Source: Oceanobacillus_B kapialis (lineage in GTDB: Bacteria; Bacillota; Bacilli; Bacillales; Amphibacillaceae). From it: 64,000 nt of DNA. Numbering within the stretch: the stretch's first letter is position 1; the number at the start of each line of letters is the position of its first letter. The position numbers and the translations under genes were made by a program. The stretch lies in NCBI RefSeq assembly GCF_042685265.1, contig NZ_JBHUMX010000005.1; one strand, given 5' to 3'. The notes beneath the pieces were generated by a model that did no database searches, was not told the DNA's origin, and saw nothing but the letters and a program-made list of their open reading frames with translations. This document shows, in pieces, positions 16,253 through 24,339 of this stretch.

Positions 16253-16321
16253 TTGTGACAGTATAGCTATTATTAAGGTTCCGAAAGATATCATTACCAT
16301 TAATGTTTGGAATACTGTCAT
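16241..16321 (-). CDS. Small Hol_Tox-type membrane toxin (type I toxin-antitoxin)
   Basis: A 26-residue peptide beginning MTVFQTLMVMISFG, with one hydrophobic span and ending SQQKK. This is the pattern of the holin-like toxin family to which B. subtilis BsrG, BsrE and TxpA belong. The ribosome binding site AAAGGGGGTGAT is very strong but lies in a predicted hairpin, CACCCCTTT/AAAGGGGGTG (16326-16348). Such sequestration is typical of type I toxins. The 3' end overlaps a convergent candidate antisense RNA. Toxicity is inferred from family likeness. Confidence 0.8.
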   Translation of the reverse strand: MTVFQTLMVMISFGTLIIAILSQQKK

Positions 16322-16494
16322 AGTATCACCCCCTTTCAAAAAAGGGGTGAACCACCACCCATGAAAGCCCTATTACACTTATATAAGTATATCAAAACAA
16401 ATAATTCTTTCACATCAAATTCTTTATAATACTACAAAAAAAGACCCCCATCCATTGCTGAGAGCCTTTAAAACGTATATATAATTAACGTTTT

Positions 16495-16546
16495 GAGAAC
16501 TGTGGTGCACGACGAGCGCCTTTAAGACCGTATTTTTACGTTCTTC
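16495..16546 (-). pseudogene. rpsI: rpsI 3'-end fragment
   Basis: The fragment repeats the last 17-18 codons of rpsI, ending QFSKR and stop, with a one-base deletion compared with the real gene at 19926. It is not a functional gene. It marks the far junction of the duplicated segment. Confidence 0.9.
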
Positions 16547-16750
16547 TATTTAGTGCGTATATATGTTCATATGTTTTCTTATAAAAGTTGATTTATCAAG
16601 CTTTCAAACACGGTATTAAATCATCAATATATATCAATTTATATTCAATAATATATTTTTTAAAGTCAAATTAAAGTCATAAAATGTTTTCTAGTCAGGT
16701 GTTCTATTTAATTAAAATAGGAAAGAAGAGTTTACACCCTTCTTTCTTTT

Positions 16751-17240
16751 TTAATCTTCAACAACAAGAGACCAATCATCGCCAGCCATTATGTCAATAT
16801 AATATATACGATCTTGTTCAAGAGATAGAAATATACTCACCTTCGTACACACCTATTTCATTAAAGGCTGTATCTACACGAACGCCATAAACTGTAAGAA
16901 CGTGAACCATGAAATTACCTTCATCGTTGTGTGACCCTGAGAAATTAATTTTATTATTATTAAAATAAAACGGCCCTATTGTTTGACTCCCACTTCCAGA
17001 AAACTCTCTATCAGTTACAAGTTCATCCATAAAAGGTTGGTCGATATCAAAAGTCCAATTTCCATCACTATTAACTTGCAATATATAATCGCCTTCGGTT
17101 AAATTAATAAACGTTTGAACTTCGAAATCACCTATATGATTAGCTGCTGTACCAACTCTTTCCCAGTTTGGCCATCTTCTACATGTGTTATCATAGGACA
17201 TATTTTCTTTAATCTCTTCTATGATTTCAATTTTGCCTCA
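16751..17240 (-). pseudogene. Decayed beta-rich hypothetical gene
   Basis: The longest piece (16818-17201) encodes 127 residues with beta-type segments such as GDYILQVNSDGNWTFDI. Just past its stop, a different frame continues sensibly with LEQDRIYYIDIMAGDDWS and ends VVED at a TAA at 16751, so a frameshift lies near 16820. Upstream, AEAK and then IEIIEEIKEN read in different frames, indicating another frameshift near 17230. No intact start or signal peptide remains. I do not recognise the family, but the style suggests a secreted or surface protein. Confidence 0.6.
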
Positions 17241-17300
17241 GCAGCCCGATGTAAACTATTAGTAGTTATGTTAATTTATATATATTAAAGGAGGTCTTCT

Positions 17301-17705
17301 ATGAATAGAGTGTTAGCTTCAGTAACCGCTCCAGTTCTAATTTACATATTTTTAGTCATTTATGGGGTAATAGTATACACAATAAATAGTCTCGAACTAC
17401 CACCGATCTTTTCTTTAGCTGAATTTTTAACAATTTATCTTATCTCATTTGCTTTTTGCTTTTTTATTGGTATTCCATTGTCGTTCATTATTGATAAAAT
17501 TAAAGGAATCCGTGGCATTAATTATACGCTTGCTGGAGGGATTATTTACGTCATACTAATGATTAAAAATAATATAGAACACTCTCGCTTTTTTATACAT
17601 GTAGATAGCCTATTGACCTATTCATTTGCAGGTCTTGCTTTCTTTATATCACTTAAAATCATGGAAATTTTATTTCAGAAATTATCTGTTAGATATTCAA
17701 AATAA
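17301..17705 (+). CDS. Small polytopic membrane protein, unrecognised
   Basis: A 134-residue protein with four hydrophobic segments (about 8-28, 38-62, 72-88, 100-122) and few charged residues apart from the basic C-terminus. The start at 17301 has a full AAAGGAGGT ribosome binding site 7 bases upstream, so it is probably expressed. I do not recognise a family. It lies in the 3-kb patch between the duplicated rpsI ends, oriented opposite to the host ribosomal operon. No regulatory site is apparent. Confidence 0.7.
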   Translation: MNRVLASVTAPVLIYIFLVIYGVIVYTINSLELPPIFSLAEFLTIYLISFAFCFFIGIPLSFIIDKIKGIRGINYTLAGGIIYVILMIKNNIEHSRFFIHVDSLLTYSFAGLAFFISLKIMEILFQKLSVRYSK

Positions 17706-18071
17706 ATATTTTATGATCCCCTTTCAGCAAGTGATTTTAATGTTAGTTGTAGGAGGGATCTATTATGGAGCCAAAAGTAACCGATCATATTGGAGGTTTT
17801 CAAGTGAAGTTGTTCGTCAACTTTTTGTAATTACCAACTCAACAGGTTTTCATCTATTTTTATTTAATATCCCTATTAATATCCAGAAGATAAAAGACAA
17901 TAAGTTTCTGGTTGCCTTGTTCGTCTCTCCGACCGTTGATAAAATTAAAACTATACCATTGAAAGCGCACGTATTTTCTAGGATCCCCTGTTCGTAATAT
18001 CAACTATGAAATAGTGATCCTATATAAGCTTGATAGACACTTTTCTACAATTTAGAAAATAGATTAAAAAA
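17706..18071. other. No clear gene
   Basis: Frames here are fragmentary on both strands. A short frame with a good ribosome binding site begins near 17766 (MEPKVTDHIGGFQ) but stops after 21 codons. Another piece on the minus strand reads ILSTVGETNKATRN. These may be remnants of mobile-element or island genes; I could not identify them. Confidence 0.4.
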
Positions 18072-18578
18072 TTAACTCCACTTCTCTCCAATTTTATGAC
18101 TAATGAAGAATACTGGTATAAGAAATACCATAACAACTATCGCACCAACAATCGAGCTCAAGGTCAATATATCCGTGTTCTTAAATTGATAGAAAAATAA
18201 ACTATAATAGGGGATAATCAGCAGAAATGATGTCAAGACTCCTGGAGTATAGCATCTTAAGTACAAAGCCTGTAATGGGTGGGTAAAAATGTTTATAGCA
18301 AAAAGTAGATTCACCCCCAAAAACAAATAATAGTGTTGTGTAATTACAGCTATCAATATCAATATAGAGGTAAAAACAGAGAACACAAAAACAACGACAG
18401 CAAACTTTGCAGATGTAATATCTTTATACTTCTTGAGTTCCTTTTGTACAAACAAAGGAATCATCCTACTAACCCGAGGATACGTTTTTTGAATCCACTT
18501 TTCAATTGTTATAATCTCTTCCAAGTTATGAAGCATAAATATGATTAAGAAAGTTAAAACCCATAAATTTAAGTCCAT
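18072..18578 (-). CDS. HXXEE-domain membrane protein
   Basis: A 168-residue membrane protein with a conserved HNLEE motif at residues 17-21 within the first hydrophobic segment, which defines the HXXEE family. A charged cytoplasmic loop (EKWIQKTYPRV, about 26-36) and about four further hydrophobic segments follow. The family's function is unknown. A strong AAGGGGGAA ribosome binding site precedes the start. It is divergently transcribed from the TetR-type regulator gene, a common arrangement for HXXEE genes, so that regulator may control it through the 160-base spacer. Confidence 0.82.
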   Translation of the reverse strand: MDLNLWVLTFLIIFMLHNLEEIITIEKWIQKTYPRVSRMIPLFVQKELKKYKDITSAKFAVVVFVFSVFTSILILIAVITQHYYLFLGVNLLFAINIFTHPLQALYLRCYTPGVLTSFLLIIPYYSLFFYQFKNTDILTLSSIVGAIVVMVFLIPVFFISHKIGEKWS

Positions 18579-18706
18579 TCACATTCCCCCTTTTTACAAA
18601 CTATTACTTTTTATTCATCTAACAATAGTTGCTATCATCGATTCCGTCAGCCCATTAAACACGTCCTCCCTCTTTTTAGTACAACTGTATTAAAATAATA
18701 ACAAAA

Positions 18707-18735
18707 TTGTTTAATTAACACAAGTGTATTATAAT
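18707..18735 (+). promoter_or_regulatory. Sigma-A promoter of the TetR-type regulator
   Basis: TTGTTT (18707-18712) and TATAAT (18730-18735) have a 17-base spacer. The expected start of transcription coincides with the ATG at 18742, which predicts a leaderless mRNA. The near-repeated words ACAACTGTATTA (18680 region) and ACAAGTGTATTA (18719 region) could be regulator half-sites. Confidence 0.6.
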
Positions 18736-18741
18736 AAACAT

Positions 18742-19338
18742 ATGCCAAAAATAATTGATCATCATAAACGTAAAATTCTTATCGCTGAAGCCACATGGAA
18801 AGTTATTGTAGAAGAGGGAATCGAAAATGCAACTGTGAGAAAGATAGCTCAAACTGCTGAACTCTCCACTGGTTCACTGAGACACTATTTTTCCTCACAG
18901 TCGGAATTACTTTGTTTCTCTATGGAGCTAGTGTCAGACCGGGTTATCCAACGGTTAGAATCAAGGGAGTTTTCAGAAGATCAGGATCCATTGGAGTTTG
19001 TATCAGAAGGTGTATTCGAAGTGTTGCCCATCGATAAAGAGCGAAAGATAGAAATGGAGGTGTGGCTTGCTTTTTCTGCAAAAGTTCTTGTCGACTCTAC
19101 GCTTAATGAGCTAAGCAATAAAGTGTACGATCACATGCACCAAGGTTTGAAAAATGTCATTCATGTTTTGCAATTGTTACAATATGCAAAAGACGGACTT
19201 GATCTCGATTTGGAAGTTAACCGGCTTCATGCGATAGTCGACGGAATGGCAATGCATCACTTATTAAATCCAGGACACTTTACACAAGATAAAATGACTA
19301 GAACTTTAAATTATCACCTTAAATCTCTTTGCAAATAA
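18742..19338 (+). CDS. TetR/AcrR-family transcriptional regulator
   Basis: A 198-residue regulator. The N-terminal helix-turn-helix (about residues 27-50, TVRKIAQTAELSTGSLRHYF) is of the TetR type, and the C-terminal ligand domain resembles the BetI/PksA group. The ATG at 18742 is preferred; an earlier GTG would place the -10 box inside the gene. No ribosome binding site is visible, consistent with a leaderless transcript. It probably controls the divergent HXXEE gene and itself. It is the largest intact gene within the segment between the duplicated rpsI ends. Confidence 0.88.
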   Translation: MPKIIDHHKRKILIAEATWKVIVEEGIENATVRKIAQTAELSTGSLRHYFSSQSELLCFSMELVSDRVIQRLESREFSEDQDPLEFVSEGVFEVLPIDKERKIEMEVWLAFSAKVLVDSTLNELSNKVYDHMHQGLKNVIHVLQLLQYAKDGLDLDLEVNRLHAIVDGMAMHHLLNPGHFTQDKMTRTLNYHLKSLCK

Positions 19339-19697
19339 CTACAAAACACAACTATCTTGTAATTATAGCTAAAATTTACTACACAATGGATTCTAAACTA
19401 ATAAAAGCTAATGAAACGTAACGATACTTCCAATTTGTCAAAAGCATAGATTTTTTAACCATGATGACGATCACATCATCTATTCTGGATTCTTATTTGT
19501 TTCGTCAATGAATTTTTCATAATTTATTCTACAGAAAAAATGAGGTACACTGTTTATAGATAGTAATATGATAATAAAAGACCGTCCATGGTGGTACATG
19601 GAACGGCCTAATGTGTAAAAGCCCTTCAAGGGGGCAGCTCACGATTTGAGTTAAAAAAGTAACCAACCCAAAGGCTTGCTAGGCATTTAATGGGTGG

Positions 19698-19778
19698 TTA
19701 CTTTTTTTGTTGTGACAGTATAGCTATTGTTAAGGTTCCGAAAGCTATCATCACCATCAATGTTTCGAATACTGTCCA
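19698..19778 (-). pseudogene. Start-less copy of the Hol_Tox toxin
   Basis: Codons 2-26 of the toxin are preserved (TVFETLMVMIAFG then TLTIAILSQQKK), but the ATG is TGG and the strong ribosome binding site plus its sequestering hairpin are replaced by CCCGGGCT. It is probably not translated. The antisense RNA on the other strand could still be made. Confidence 0.75.
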
Positions 19779-19873
19779 GCCCGGGTGAACCACCACCCAT
19801 GAAAGCCTTATTACAATTATAACAGCTCTATCAAAGCAAATAATTCTTTTACATCAAATACTTTATAACACTA

Positions 19874-19905
19874 CAAAAAAAGACCCCCAGCCGTAGCTGA
19901 GAGCC
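19874..19905 (-). terminator. Terminator of rplM-rpsI
   Basis: A 10-bp stem, GGCTCTCAGC/GCTGGGGGTC (three G-U pairs), with a TACG loop, followed on the minus strand by a run of T. It is 21 bases downstream of the rpsI stop. Confidence 0.85.
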
Positions 19906-19925
19906 TTTGAAACGTAAATGTAAAA

Positions 19926-20318
19926 TTAACGTTTTGAGAACTGTGGTGCACGACGAGCGCCTTTAAGACCGTATTTCTTACGTTCTTTCATACGAGCGTC
20001 ACGAGTTAGGTAGCCTTCTGATTTAAGAGATCCGCGGTATTCTGGATCTGCTTCTAGAAGTGCGCGAGCGATACCGTGGCGAATTGCACCAGCTTGACCA
20101 GTGAATCCTCCGCCATGAACGTTTACTAAAACATCATAAGTTCCTTGAGTTTCAGTAGCAGCTAGTGGCTGGTTCAAGATTAAAAGCTGTGTTTCATATG
20201 GGAAGTAGTCTTTTGCTTCACGACCATTGATTGTGATGTTACCTGTACCTGGTACTAAGCGTACACGTGCAGTTGATTTTTTACGACGACCTGTGCCGTA
20301 GTATTGTACTTGTGCCAA
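19926..20318 (-). CDS. rpsI: 30S ribosomal protein S9
   Basis: Full-length 130-residue S9, with the conserved N-terminal AQVQYYGTGRRKKSTARVRL segment and the basic tail ending FSKR that reaches toward the P-site tRNA in the small subunit. It follows rplM by 19 bases, the universal rplM-rpsI pair, and ends the ribosomal superoperon. A second copy of its last codons lies 3.4 kb downstream. This gene's 3' end is a known integration target in related Firmicutes, which fits the duplication. Confidence 0.98.
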   Translation of the reverse strand: MAQVQYYGTGRRKKSTARVRLVPGTGNITINGREAKDYFPYETQLLILNQPLAATETQGTYDVLVNVHGGGFTGQAGAIRHGIARALLEADPEYRGSLKSEGYLTRDARMKERKKYGLKGARRAPQFSKR

Positions 20319-20337
20319 TTGATTAACCTCCTTTTAA

Positions 20338-20775
20338 TTACCCGCGAAGTTCGTAAACTTCAGGTTTTTGTGCTTGGTGATTGTGTTCTGCGCCTCTGAA
20401 TACGTGCAATTTTTTACCCATTTTACGGCCAAGAGAACCTTTTGGAAGCATTCCTTTAACAGCAAGCTCAAGCATTTGCTCAGGGTATTTTGTACGCATT
20501 TCGTATGCGTTACGTTCTTTCAATCCACCTGGGTGGTTTGTGTGACGGTAGTAGATCTTGTCATTGATTTTGTTACCAGATAGTTCGATTTTCTCTGCGT
20601 TAATGATGATTACATTATCGCCAGTGTCAGCGTGTGGTGTGTAAGTTGGTTTATGCTTTCCGCGAAGGATTGCAGCAACCTCACTAGCTAAGCGACCAAG
20701 ACGTTGGCCTTCAGCATCCACAACAAGCCATTTGCGTTCGATATTAGATTCATTCGCCATGAAAGTTGTGCGCAT
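20338..20775 (-). CDS. rplM: 50S ribosomal protein L13
   Basis: A 145-residue L13, an early-assembly protein that binds 23S rRNA domain II. Conserved segments include KWLVVDAEGQRLGRLAS and GMLPKGSLGRKMGKKL. The ATG at 20775 (MRTTFMANES) is chosen because GGAGGG lies 7 bases upstream and the length equals B. subtilis L13; the longer frame adds five non-conserved residues. It has its own promoter (20891-20918) and a leader of about 110 bases, where L13-mediated autoregulation is known in Firmicutes. Confidence 0.97.
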   Translation of the reverse strand: MRTTFMANESNIERKWLVVDAEGQRLGRLASEVAAILRGKHKPTYTPHADTGDNVIIINAEKIELSGNKINDKIYYRHTNHPGGLKERNAYEMRTKYPEQMLELAVKGMLPKGSLGRKMGKKLHVFRGAEHNHQAQKPEVYELRG

Positions 20776-20886
20776 GATTGTTCCCTCCATAATTAAAAAT
20801 TCATTTTAAATTTCGATTCGTTATTCCTATATTCAACACAATTAGATTCCGGGGCTAATCGTGGTTCAGAAATAAATTGCCATAGA
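20776..20886 (-). promoter_or_regulatory. rplM 5' leader, candidate L13 leader RNA
   Basis: About 110 bases between the promoter and rplM. Firmicutes commonly carry an L13-responsive leader at this place. The sequence has short complementary segments (for example GATTAGCCCCGGAATC), but I cannot confirm the family fold by eye. Confidence 0.4.
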
Positions 20887-20890
20887 TCAT

Positions 20891-20918
20891 AATATACCAA
20901 AGTATAGTGATTTGTCAA
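20891..20918 (-). promoter_or_regulatory. Sigma-A promoter of rplM-rpsI
   Basis: Perfect TTGACA (20918-20913) and TATATT (20896-20891) with a 16-base spacer, directly after the truA stop region. Confidence 0.75.
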
Positions 20919-20957
20919 GGGGATGAGCAGATGGTTTGCGTAAAAAGCCAATTTATT

Positions 20958-21713
20958 TTATGGAGTCTCTTCCTCATAGACAACATTCCACAAATAAAGC
21001 CCTTGTGGCGGGATTGTTTCGCCTACTAGACGACGATCTTTTTGTGCCAGCAATGTCTTAATATCTTCTGGATTACGTCTCCCTTGCCCGATGTCTAGCA
21101 GTACTCCAACAATGATGCGCACCATATTGTATAAAAAGCCGCTCCCGCGAAAAATAAATTCCAGCTCTGCGCCCTGCTTTTCGCAGCTTACTTGAAAGAG
21201 TGTTCTTTCCTTACTTCCTTTTGTCGTTGCTTTTGCCGAAGAAAAAGTCGTAAAGTCATGCGTCCCTTCCAAGTAGGTGCATGCCTCTTTTATTTTTGCC
21301 ATCTCTAGAGGGTAGGGAAAATGATAGCTGTAATGGCGTTTAAACACATCAGGCTCTTTTACATTTGTCACATAATACCGGTATTCTTTCTCGATGACAT
21401 CATAACGAGCATGGAAAGTGTCTGAAACCTCTGTCACCTCTTTAATATAAAGATCATCAGGTAACAAGGTGTTTAACGCAAGCTTCCAATTTGCCTCCGG
21501 GATCGTATAAGGAGAATCAAAGTGAATCTTCTGCCCTTTGGCATGCACGCCAGTATCGGTTCGACCTGATGGGTGGATCCGAATCTCCTCTCCCTTATGC
21601 ATTTTCTTTAACGCTTTCTCCAGTTCCCCTTGGATCGTGCGCTTTTTGGGTTGTATTTGAAAGCCGGAAAATTGGGATCCGTCATAATAAATCGAGCATC
21701 GTAGTCTTACCAT
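20958..21713 (-). CDS. truA: tRNA pseudouridine(38-40) synthase TruA
   Basis: A 251-residue TruA. The catalytic aspartate is Asp53 in the motif SGRTDTGVHA. Conserved C-terminal segments FRGSGFLYNMVRIIVG and PPQGLYLWNV are present. It isomerises uridines 38-40 in the anticodon arm of several tRNAs. It follows ecfT by 22 bases, as in B. subtilis, and is probably the last gene of the ecfA1-ecfA2-ecfT-truA unit before the separate rplM promoter. Confidence 0.96.
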   Translation of the reverse strand: MVRLRCSIYYDGSQFSGFQIQPKKRTIQGELEKALKKMHKGEEIRIHPSGRTDTGVHAKGQKIHFDSPYTIPEANWKLALNTLLPDDLYIKEVTEVSDTFHARYDVIEKEYRYYVTNVKEPDVFKRHYSYHFPYPLEMAKIKEACTYLEGTHDFTTFSSAKATTKGSKERTLFQVSCEKQGAELEFIFRGSGFLYNMVRIIVGVLLDIGQGRRNPEDIKTLLAQKDRRLVGETIPPQGLYLWNVVYEEETP

Positions 21714-21735
21714 CCTGGTTCAGCCTTTCCATACC

Positions 21736-22536
21736 TTAATAGCTTCTCGTAAAAAACAGTCCTGCGATTACAGCAATAAACAGTAGATAAATAGCAATGT
21801 CTCGTTTGTTTATCTTTAACTCTCTTAATTTGGTGCGTCCTTCTCCCCCATTATAGCCACGTGCTTCCATCGCCATCGCTAGCTCTTCTGCCCGCTTAAA
21901 AGCACTAACGAACAGGGGAATCAACAATGGAACTACTGCCTTTGCTCTATCTTTAATAGAGCCAGAGCGAAAATCAACCCCACGGGAAGCCTGAGCCTTC
22001 GAAATTTTTTCCGTCTCTTGCATGAGGGTCGGAATAAATCGAAGCGAAATCGACATCATTAAGGCCAGCTCATGGACTGGGAATTTCACCTTTTTTAATG
22101 GGTTCAGCATATCTTCAATTGCATCGGTAATTTCAATTGGTGTTGTTGTTAAAGTTAAAAGCGATGTTACAAGAATAAGCAAGAAGAATCGCAAGGAAAT
22201 AGCAATCCCTTGAAGCACCCCACCAGAGTAGATTTCAAAGTTATAAATCTCCAACCACACGGTGCCTTCCTTCGTTACAATAATATGCAAAATGAAGGTG
22301 AAGACAATCAGGAACCAGACAGGGGTCAGCCCCTTCATAATAAATCGTATCGGCACACGTGATGTGAACATACTGGCCACCGCAAACAACGTTAAAATAC
22401 TGTAACTCACCACATTATTAGCTAAAAATACGATAAAAACAAAAAAGAAAATAACCGTTATTTTCGTTCGTGGATCCAATTTATGGATAAGTGAGTTACC
22501 TGGCACGTATTGTCCAATGATCAGGGCATTATTCAT
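21736..22536 (-). CDS. ecfT: Energy-coupling factor transporter membrane subunit EcfT
   Basis: A 266-residue EcfT with several membrane segments. It carries the two coupling motifs that contact the ATPases: ISKAQASRGVDF near 185-195 and AMAMEARGYNGG near 220-230. It couples ATP hydrolysis by EcfA1/EcfA2 to interchangeable substrate-binding S components for vitamins or metals. Its start overlaps the ecfA2 stop by 8 bases, so the genes are coupled. No S component is encoded nearby, so this is the shared group II module. Confidence 0.95.
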   Translation of the reverse strand: MNNALIIGQYVPGNSLIHKLDPRTKITVIFFFVFIVFLANNVVSYSILTLFAVASMFTSRVPIRFIMKGLTPVWFLIVFTFILHIIVTKEGTVWLEIYNFEIYSGGVLQGIAISLRFFLLILVTSLLTLTTTPIEITDAIEDMLNPLKKVKFPVHELALMMSISLRFIPTLMQETEKISKAQASRGVDFRSGSIKDRAKAVVPLLIPLFVSAFKRAEELAMAMEARGYNGGEGRTKLRELKINKRDIAIYLLFIAVIAGLFFTRSY

Positions 22537-23401
22537 ATCTTTCGCCCCCTTGCACGATACGTTGGATCTCTTCCGCCATTTCGTTCACTGTTTGTCCGTT
22601 AAAGGCCAGCTTCTGCTGGAATTTTTCTTCAAACTTGCTTAAAAAGGCAACACTTTCTGGTACATCTAACTGTACGTTGTGTAAGGCATCCTCTTGGGTA
22701 AAGACTTCTACAGGGGTGCCTTCCATATACTTTTTCCCTTTATTTAGAATAATGACATGATCAGCGTATTTCAGTGCATCCTCCATGCTGTGTGTCACAA
22801 GCACCGTTGTAAGACCTTGCTTTTTGTGGAGTTCATGAAACATGTCCATGATTTCCTTCTGACCACGGGGGTCTAGCCCTGCCGTCGGTTCATCTAATAC
22901 AAGAACTTCCGGCTGTACAGCAATTACACCAGCAATGGCAACTCTGCGCATTTGACCGCCACTTAGATCAAATGGCGAACGATCCAGGATATCCTCAGGT
23001 AGTCCTACAGCAGGAAGTATCTTATTGATCCGCTCCTGGATGACTGCCTTTTCCACACCAAAGTTTTCTGGACCAAAGGCAATATCCTTTGCCACCGTTT
23101 CCTCGAACAGCTGGTGTTCAGGATACTGGAAGACAACGCCTACCTTGCTGCGCAGCTCTCTGATATTTTTTGGCTTGTCCTTTGCTTTAAGGTGAAAATC
23201 ACCAATCGTTACCTCGCCCCTTGAAGGCATGACCAACCCATTAAGATGCTGAATTAAGGTGGATTTTCCGGAACCTGTATGTCCGATAACTGCAACAAAG
23301 GAACCTGAAGGAATCTGAAAGCTCAGATCATCAATTGCTTTATGGGCGAAAGGGCTATTTTCTTGATATATATAGCTTACGTTGTCGAATGTAATGTCCA
23401 T
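22529..23401 (-). CDS. ecfA2: Energy-coupling factor ATPase EcfA2
   Basis: A 290-residue ABC ATPase with Walker A GHTGSGKST at 40-48, signature LSGGQMRR near 145 and Walker B VLVLDEPTAGLD near 166. It pairs with EcfA1 under EcfT to power vitamin or metal-ion uptake. The start overlaps the end of ecfA1 by 25 bases. The C-terminal extension after residue 240 is typical of EcfA proteins. Order and spacing equal the B. subtilis ybxA-ybaE-ybaF genes. Confidence 0.95.
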   Translation of the reverse strand: MDITFDNVSYIYQENSPFAHKAIDDLSFQIPSGSFVAVIGHTGSGKSTLIQHLNGLVMPSRGEVTIGDFHLKAKDKPKNIRELRSKVGVVFQYPEHQLFEETVAKDIAFGPENFGVEKAVIQERINKILPAVGLPEDILDRSPFDLSGGQMRRVAIAGVIAVQPEVLVLDEPTAGLDPRGQKEIMDMFHELHKKQGLTTVLVTHSMEDALKYADHVIILNKGKKYMEGTPVEVFTQEDALHNVQLDVPESVAFLSKFEEKFQQKLAFNGQTVNEMAEEIQRIVQGGERYE

Positions 23402-24216
23402 AGTTCCTCCAGCAATTCTTCGTGGTTTAATGGTTCCTTGGTGAGCGTTAGCCCTTGTTCCTGCAATTCATCTGCCAGGATGGCTACAAACGGCACATCA
23501 AGTCCAATTTCGCGTAGCTCTTGTTTTTTGGCAAATATATCTCTCGGCGTGGCTTCATCCCATATTTCTCCTTGGTCCATCACAATCACTCGATCAGACT
23601 GAACGACTTCATTGAGGTCGTGCGTAATCGTAATGAGCGATAAATTATTTTCCGCTTGTACCCCGGATAATGTGTGCATGATTTCTTTTCTACCTTTAGG
23701 ATCCAGCATCGCTGTTGCCTCATCTAAAATGAGTACCTTTGGTGATACCGCTAGTACGCCTGCGATGGCCACACGCTGTTTTTGTCCACCGGAAAGCCTG
23801 TGTGGCTCTGTTAAGTGATACTCCTGCATGCCGACTGCTGTCAGGGCGTCTTCTATGCGAGTTACCATTTCTTCGCGCGGTACCCCCCTGTTTTCCATGC
23901 CAAAAGCGACATCATCTTGAACGGTTGTCCCAACAAATTGGTTGTCAGGATTCTGAAACACCATTCCGACATCTTTTCGAACATCCCAGATGGTTTCTTC
24001 CGTAACAGGCTTTCCAGCGATAAAGATCTCGCCTTCTTGTGGAAAGAGGAGTCCATTAATAAGTTTGGCGATGGTCGATTTACCAGAACCATTATGCCCG
24101 ATAATCGACACAGACTCATCTTCATAGATTTCAAAGGAACAATTCTTAAGAACCCAGGGGTGCTCTTCTCTATATCGAAAGGATACATTTCTAAACTCTA
24201 TTAGCTTCTCTCTCAT
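23377..24216 (-). CDS. ecfA1: Energy-coupling factor ATPase EcfA1
   Basis: A 279-residue ABC ATPase with Walker A GHNGSGKST at 40-48, signature LSGGQKQR and Walker B VLILDEATAMLD. It forms the ATPase heterodimer with EcfA2. The start has an AGAGGAGG ribosome binding site. It begins a new unit: upstream lie the 21-bp GCGCG array and the rplQ terminator, so it may need its own promoter, which I could not place with confidence in 24217-24340. Confidence 0.95.
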   Translation of the reverse strand: MREKLIEFRNVSFRYREEHPWVLKNCSFEIYEDESVSIIGHNGSGKSTIAKLINGLLFPQEGEIFIAGKPVTEETIWDVRKDVGMVFQNPDNQFVGTTVQDDVAFGMENRGVPREEMVTRIEDALTAVGMQEYHLTEPHRLSGGQKQRVAIAGVLAVSPKVLILDEATAMLDPKGRKEIMHTLSGVQAENNLSLITITHDLNEVVQSDRVIVMDQGEIWDEATPRDIFAKKQELREIGLDVPFVAILADELQEQGLTLTKEPLNHEELLEELWTLHSTT

Positions 24217-24339
24217 TTTAAAGCCTCCTCTAGCTCTTCTCTTCCCCCTGAGGTGTTTTGGGTGGGCCTAATGTATAAAAAGCAGCAGTAGGGCATTATG
24301 CGCTTCTGTGCGGGTTTCTTATTATGGTGCTGTTTTTAT

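Larger units (their letters stand above)
16066..16546. repeat. Direct repeat A: duplicated rpsI 3' end, terminator and toxin-antitoxin module
   Basis: About 480 bases are repeated in the same orientation at 19523-19990. The shared segment contains the antitoxin-like RNA, the toxin ORF, the hairpin terminator and roughly the last 18 codons of rpsI. Copies differ at scattered bases and in a small replaced stretch just before the toxin start. The true rpsI gene is attached to the other copy. The 3-kb interval between the copies is therefore bracketed as an integrated or duplicated segment. Confidence 0.88.
19523..19990. repeat. Direct repeat B, attached to the real rpsI gene
   Basis: Same segment as 16066-16546 and same orientation. 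Here the rpsI 3' end is continuous with the intact gene and its terminator is perfect. The antitoxin RNA region (about 19576-19709) is almost unchanged, but the toxin has lost its start codon and ribosome binding site. Confidence 0.88.

Noticed and set aside
17626..17997. 123-codon plus-strand frame overlapping the small membrane protein
   Set aside because: Its first third overlaps a better-supported gene in another frame, and the rest lacks a start with a ribosome binding site.
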